A DNA stretch of 8,690 bases, from the NCBI GenBank assembly GCA_900545535.1, contig UQZN01000033.1, positions 1 through 8,690 of the forward strand, written 5' to 3'. A program made the position numbers and the translations under genes. Position 1 is the first letter of the stretch. Every line of letters begins with the position of its first letter. Below, in pieces: positions 6,108 to 8,690 of this stretch. Below the pieces are notes generated by a model, which was not told where the DNA came from, made no database searches, and saw only the letters and a list, made by a program, of their open reading frames with translations. Source of the stretch: an uncultured Phascolarctobacterium sp. Its GTDB lineage: Bacteria; Bacillota; Negativicutes; Acidaminococcales; Acidaminococcaceae.

Positions 6108-7307
6108 TCACACTCCCTGTAATATTTGCTGCAGCCGCGGCAGCTTCTGCCGCCAGTCACTGCTGTAAGCCCTGCCGCCCTGGGCAAAGCTCTGCGAGCC
6201 GCCACCCTTGCCGCCGAACAGCTCACCCGCCTGCCTGCACAGATCACGGCAATCGGCGCCCGTTTCTTTGCCGCTGCCGATGACATAATTGACGCGCTCG
6301 CCGGTGCGATAAATAACCGCCGCCACAGTCCGTTCGCCAGCCAAAAGTTTATTCAGCAGCAGTTTGGCGTCGGCGGCACTGCAATCCTCCTGCGCTGCCG
6401 CTATATACTTGATGCCGCTTGCATCGACAGCAGCCTGCTCTAAAAGCTGCGGTGCTAAAAATTCGTACAATTTAACAGTCTGCGCTTTCAAACGCTCGCT
6501 CTGCGCCGCCAATTCGCCCTGCAATTTGCATATCCCCTGCGGCACGTGCTCCGGCTTCATGGAAAGCAGCCGTCCTGCCTGCCAGATAGCTTCATTTTTT
6601 TGCCGTGCGTCCTCTAAAGCCCAGCGGCCGCACAAAAATTCTACCCTGATCCCGTCCTTATGCCTATCAAAACGGTTGATCCTGATCAGGCCGATCATCC
6701 CTGTGCTGGCAGGATGCGTACCGCAGCAGGTGCAGACATCTCCACCCTCCACAGTAACGATCCGCAGCGTACCGGTCAGCTTCTCATTCTTCTTGCGCAT
6801 CACCAGCTCCGGCAGTCTGGTATGCGGCAGATAACTGACCGTGATCGGCTTGTTCTCCCAGATCTGGCTGTTGGCATAATCTTCGGCCTGCGCCAGCTCG
6901 GCTGCCGTCAGCTCTTTATCAAGATCGATAGTCACCAGCCGCTCGCCCATATGAAAACCAATGTTATTGGCGCCAAACAGCTTCCACACCGCGTGCGAAA
7001 GGATATGCTCGCCGGCATGCTGCTGCATATGGTCCAACCGGGCCTGCCAGTCCAGTACGGCCTCGACCTGCGTGCCAGCCGCTAACGGCTGCTCGCAGTA
7101 ATGCAGCACTTCGCCGTCACGCTCAGCGGCATAGGTCATCTTCACGCCGCCCAAAGTGCCCCGGTCGCTCAGCTGACCGCCGCCCTCCGGGAAAAAGACC
7201 GTCCTGTCCAAAACGACGGCATAACCGCGCCTTGTCTCCTCGCAGCTCTGCACCGTCGCCAGGCAGCTTTTTAACATCGAATCCTGTTCATACAATTTTT
7301 CCGTCAT
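6108..7307 (-). CDS. Long-form AlaX alanyl-tRNA editing protein
   Basis: A free-standing relative of the editing half of alanyl-tRNA synthetase. AlaX proteins hydrolyse mischarged Ser-tRNA(Ala) (and Gly-tRNA in some cases) in the cytosol. The 399-residue product starts with the synthetase-like beta-barrel containing FFPEGGGQLSDRG (38-50). The zinc-binding editing core follows: H97 and H101 (HAGEH), then C194 and H198 (CCGTH) followed by ASTGMIG. After a helical linker (about 230-290) the C-terminus resembles the DHHA1 domain, with the glycine-rich FGGKGGGSQSFAQGG (364-378) seen at the end of AlaRS. Length and domain order match the AlaX-L group, not truncated AlaRS: no aminoacylation domain is present and the N-terminus is complete. 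The ATG at 7307 has GAGGGG eight nt upstream. It is transcribed divergently from the gph leader. Confidence 0.92.
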   Translation of the reverse strand: MTEKLYEQDSMLKSCLATVQSCEETRRGYAVVLDRTVFFPEGGGQLSDRGTLGGVKMTYAAERDGEVLHYCEQPLAAGTQVEAVLDWQARLDHMQQHAGEHILSHAVWKLFGANNIGFHMGERLVTIDLDKELTAAELAQAEDYANSQIWENKPITVSYLPHTRLPELVMRKKNEKLTGTLRIVTVEGGDVCTCCGTHPASTGMIGLIRINRFDRHKDGIRVEFLCGRWALEDARQKNEAIWQAGRLLSMKPEHVPQGICKLQGELAAQSERLKAQTVKLYEFLAPQLLEQAAVDASGIKYIAAAQEDCSAADAKLLLNKLLAGERTVAAVIYRTGERVNYVIGSGKETGADCRDLCRQAGELFGGKGGGSQSFAQGGRAYSSDWRQKLPRLQQILQGV

Positions 7308-7342
7308 TTTTAAAACCCCTCATCAAGAAAATTTCTCTTTTC

Positions 7343-7371
7343 ATTATAGCACTGCTGCCGCCGGCCGTTAA
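7343..7371 (-). promoter_or_regulatory. Promoter of the alaX-type gene
   Basis: Minus strand TTAACG (7371 to 7366, four of six) is separated by 17 bp from a perfect TATAAT (7348 to 7343). Initiation near 7336 gives a leader of about 29 nt before the ATG at 7307. Confidence 0.7.
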
Positions 7372-7388
7372 GCAATAACTGCCGCTGT

Positions 7389-7417
7389 TTTTCACCGCAG
7401 CTTATTTGTGTTATAAT
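7389..7417 (+). promoter_or_regulatory. Promoter driving the repeat leader and gph-type gene
   Basis: TTTTCA (7389-7394, four of six) lies 17 bp upstream of a perfect TATAAT (7412-7417) with a TGn extension (TGT at 7409-7411). Initiation is expected near 7424, almost exactly where the repeat array begins. No better promoter is visible between the array and the gene. Confidence 0.7.
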
Positions 7418-7424
7418 GTGAACA

Positions 7425-7871
7425 CTTGGCGCTGCCGGATCACACGCCAGCCTCAACAGCAGTGCTGGTGTTGGGACGATGTCGGCGCAGGGATATGCGT
7501 AAGGGTTTTATTACCACGAACGCATCCTCCATGACCTGACCCGCAGCCGACTAGGAAAAACACCAGCACTGATGGAACACAGGTCAGCTTCAACAGCAAT
7601 GCTGGTGTTAGGACGATGTCGGCGCAGGGATATGCGTAAGAGTTTTATTACTACGAACGCATCCTCCATGACCTGACCCGCAGCCGACCAGGAAAAACAC
7701 CTGCGCTGCTGAATCACACGCCAACCTCAACAGCAGTGCTGGTGTTGGGACGATGTCGGCGCAGGGATAAACGCAAGGGTTTTATTACTACGAACGCATC
7801 CTCCATGACCTGACCCGCAGCCGACTAGGAAAAACACCTGCACTGATGGAACACACGCTAACCTCAACAAC
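7425..7871 (+). ncRNA. Candidate structured RNA leader of three repeated domains
   Basis: Each unit can fold on the plus strand. In unit 1 an outer 12-bp stem pairs AGTGCTGGTGTT (7461-7472) with AACACCAGCACT (7559-7570). Inside it GTCGGC (7481-7486) pairs with GCCGAC (7546-7551), ATGCGT (7495-7500) with ACGCAT (7520-7525), and a small apical hairpin GGT/ACC (7504-7506 with 7513-7515) closes a six-base loop. The apical closing pair is G-C in unit 1, A-T in unit 2 and G-T in unit 3, a compensatory pattern. Against this, the ATGCGT arm is disrupted in unit 3, and the outer stem gains a T-T mismatch in units 2 and 3 and further weak pairs in unit 2. No intrinsic terminator follows the array, so it should be co-transcribed with the downstream gene. 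It could be a cis-regulatory leader, a processed small RNA, or a DNA repeat that happens to be palindromic. Confidence 0.45.
7440..7850 (+). repeat. Three tandem 137-bp repeats upstream of the gph-type gene
   Basis: Units are 7440-7576, 7577-7713 and 7714-7850, with an exact 137-bp period and no indels. By hand alignment unit 2 differs from unit 1 at about 13 positions and unit 3 from unit 1 at about 6. A partial unit end (7425-7439) precedes the array and a partial unit start (7851 to about 7870) follows it. Differences cluster at the unit edges and in a few internal sites. The stretches around GTCGGC (7481-7486) and CGCATCC to GCCGAC (7521-7551) are identical in all three. I do not recognise the family. 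Confidence 0.95.
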
Positions 7872-7894
7872 ACAGACCTGAATATTATCAAATC

Positions 7895-7900
7895 AAGGAG
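7895..7900 (+). promoter_or_regulatory. Ribosome binding site of the gph-type gene
   Basis: AAGGAG is six nt upstream of the ATG at 7907, an optimal arrangement. It sits about 24 nt beyond the last repeat remnant and is not visibly paired with it. Confidence 0.85.
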
Positions 7901-7906
7901 CAAACA

Positions 7907-8557
7907 ATGTATAAATATATCCTTTTCGACCTCGACGGCACCCTCACCGACTCTGCCCCCGGCATCATCCGCTGCGTCCAGTACGCTTTGGAAAAAAGCG
8001 GCAAAGGCAGCTATCCCGACCACGAGCTGCTGCCCTTTATCGGCCCGCCGCTTACCGAATCCTTCCAGAATTTCTGCGGCATGAGCGAAGACGAAGCCCA
8101 CGCCGCCCTCGAATATTACCGCGAACGCTTTGCCCGCGTCGGCATGTTTGAAAACTCCGTCTATGACGGTATCCCCCAGCTGCTGGAGACCCTGCGCCAG
8201 GCAGGCAAGATCCTCGCCGTTGCTACCAGCAAGCCGCAGCTTTACGCCGAAAAAATTTTAGAGCACTACAAACTTGCCCCCTATTTTACTACTGTTGCCG
8301 GTCCCGGCTTTAACGGCGAACTGCCTACCAAAGCCGACGTTATCGGCGAAGTACTGCAGCGCCTGCACATCGAAAGCGACGCTAAAAACGCAGCCGTTAT
8401 GCTGGGCGACCGAGAACACGACGCCATCGGCGCACAGCATAACAACATCGCCATCATTGGCGCCGGCTACGGCTACAGTTCCCCCGGTGAACTGAATGCC
8501 GCCGGCGTCAGCCAGATCGCTGCCAAGCCGCAGGACTTCGCCGAACTGCTTCTTTAA
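7907..8557 (+). CDS. gph: HAD-superfamily phosphatase, phosphoglycolate phosphatase type
   Basis: A cytosolic HAD hydrolase of subfamily IA. The catalytic nucleophile and acid are D8 and D10 in FDLDGTLTDS, motif II is VATSKP (105-110), the motif III lysine is K142 in PTKADVI, and the acidic motif IV is GDREHD (167-172) with D168 and D172. Residues about 17-85 form the helical cap, which includes PFIGPPLTESF (43-53), a segment usual in the Firmicute Gph/PpaX-like group. The length of 216 residues is normal for the family. Members dephosphorylate phosphoglycolate, nucleotides or other small phosphates; sequence does not settle which, so gph is a family-level name. It is a single-gene unit behind the three-repeat leader, with its own terminator downstream. 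Confidence 0.88.
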   Translation: MYKYILFDLDGTLTDSAPGIIRCVQYALEKSGKGSYPDHELLPFIGPPLTESFQNFCGMSEDEAHAALEYYRERFARVGMFENSVYDGIPQLLETLRQAGKILAVATSKPQLYAEKILEHYKLAPYFTTVAGPGFNGELPTKADVIGEVLQRLHIESDAKNAAVMLGDREHDAIGAQHNNIAIIGAGYGYSSPGELNAAGVSQIAAKPQDFAELLL

Positions 8558-8617
8558 CGATCCTCAAACAGCGATATTTTCTGTAAATCAATACTGCTTG
8601 ATAACTTTATTTTCACC

Positions 8618-8653
8618 ACAGCGTCCGGCTTTTGTCGGGCGCTGTATTTTTTT
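8618..8653 (+). terminator. Rho-independent terminator of the gph-type gene
   Basis: ACAGCG (8618-8623) pairs with CGCTGT (8640-8645), extended inward by CCG/CGG and two wobble pairs, with a TTTT loop. Seven T follow at 8647-8653. It lies 60 nt after the stop codon and has no T run on the other side, so it acts rightward only. Nothing identifiable follows in 8654-8690. Confidence 0.88.
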
Positions 8654-8690
8654 GCCCTTTAACTGTTATTTTTTTCAAGTTATACACCTG

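Noticed and set aside
7454..7480. Integron attC-like sites (TCAAC ... GTTGGGA)
   Set aside because: The core sites fail the RYYYAAC/GTTRRRY consensus, no cassettes lie between repeats and no integrase is present.
7473..7551. Known riboswitch such as TPP or tandem glycine
   Set aside because: Fragments such as GGCGCAGGGA and ACCTGA recall TPP-element words, but they occur in the wrong order and without the rest of the conserved core; no glycine-riboswitch consensus was seen. A covariance-model search would settle this.
7511..7717. Minus-strand 68-codon open frame across the repeats
   Set aside because: It is an artefact of the 137-bp period: the product itself contains repeated fragments, has no ribosome binding site and lies opposite the predicted leader.
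7440..7850. CRISPR array
   Set aside because: Units are 137 bp with nearly full-length identity and no alternation of short repeats with unique spacers; no cas gene is present.
7440..8557. Type III toxin-antitoxin locus (tandem-repeat RNA antitoxin plus toxin gene)
   Set aside because: Known antitoxin repeats are about 35-40 nt with a terminator before the toxin gene; here units are 137 bp, no terminator intervenes, and the downstream gene is an intact HAD phosphatase, not a ToxN-like nuclease.

Overview
The window most likely comes from a diderm Firmicute of the class Negativicutes (gut lineages such as Phascolarctobacterium or Acidaminococcus would fit). This is an inference from three things: a secreted surface protein with VYGG-type repeats like those of autotransporter-style adhesins, clostridial-type housekeeping genes with strong AGGAGG-type ribosome binding sites, and about 50% GC coding DNA separated by AT-rich promoters. 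Genus is not determinable by eye.

Layout. (1) Positions 1-561, minus strand: the first 187 codons of a secreted repeat protein, cut by the window edge. It has three near-identical 75-bp (25-residue) repeats. Its promoter carries a run of eight G between the -35 and -10 boxes, the architecture of a phase-variable promoter. (2) 562-1005: intergenic, holding that promoter and a terminator for the next gene. (3) 1006-1866, minus: methionine aminopeptidase with an N-terminal SEC-C zinc motif. (4) 2044-3748, plus: a two-gene operon, a DedA-family membrane protein then a threonine-aldolase-type PLP enzyme. It diverges from map across a short region whose two -10 boxes overlap the arms of a 10-bp inverted repeat. 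(5) A perfect palindromic terminator at 3771-3806 serves this operon and the convergent gene. (6) 3837-5966, minus: a 709-residue response regulator with REC, HD-GYP, PAS-like and GGDEF domains, with motifs for both making and degrading cyclic di-GMP. It starts at TTG. (7) 6108-7307, minus: a long-form AlaX alanyl-tRNA editing protein. (8) 7389-7906: a plus-strand promoter followed by three tandem 137-bp repeats with conserved inverted-repeat structure. They lie in what should be the transcribed leader of (9) 7907-8557, plus: a HAD phosphatase of the Gph type, closed by a terminator at 8618-8653.

How the genes relate. Most are independent housekeeping units: protein N-terminal maturation, envelope lipid recycling, amino-acid metabolism, translation quality control and phosphatase clean-up. 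The response regulator could tie surface behaviour to cyclic di-GMP, but nothing here links it directly to the adhesin. The least explained parts are the triplicated structured leader and the poly-G promoter. No mobile element, CRISPR array, tRNA or rRNA was seen.
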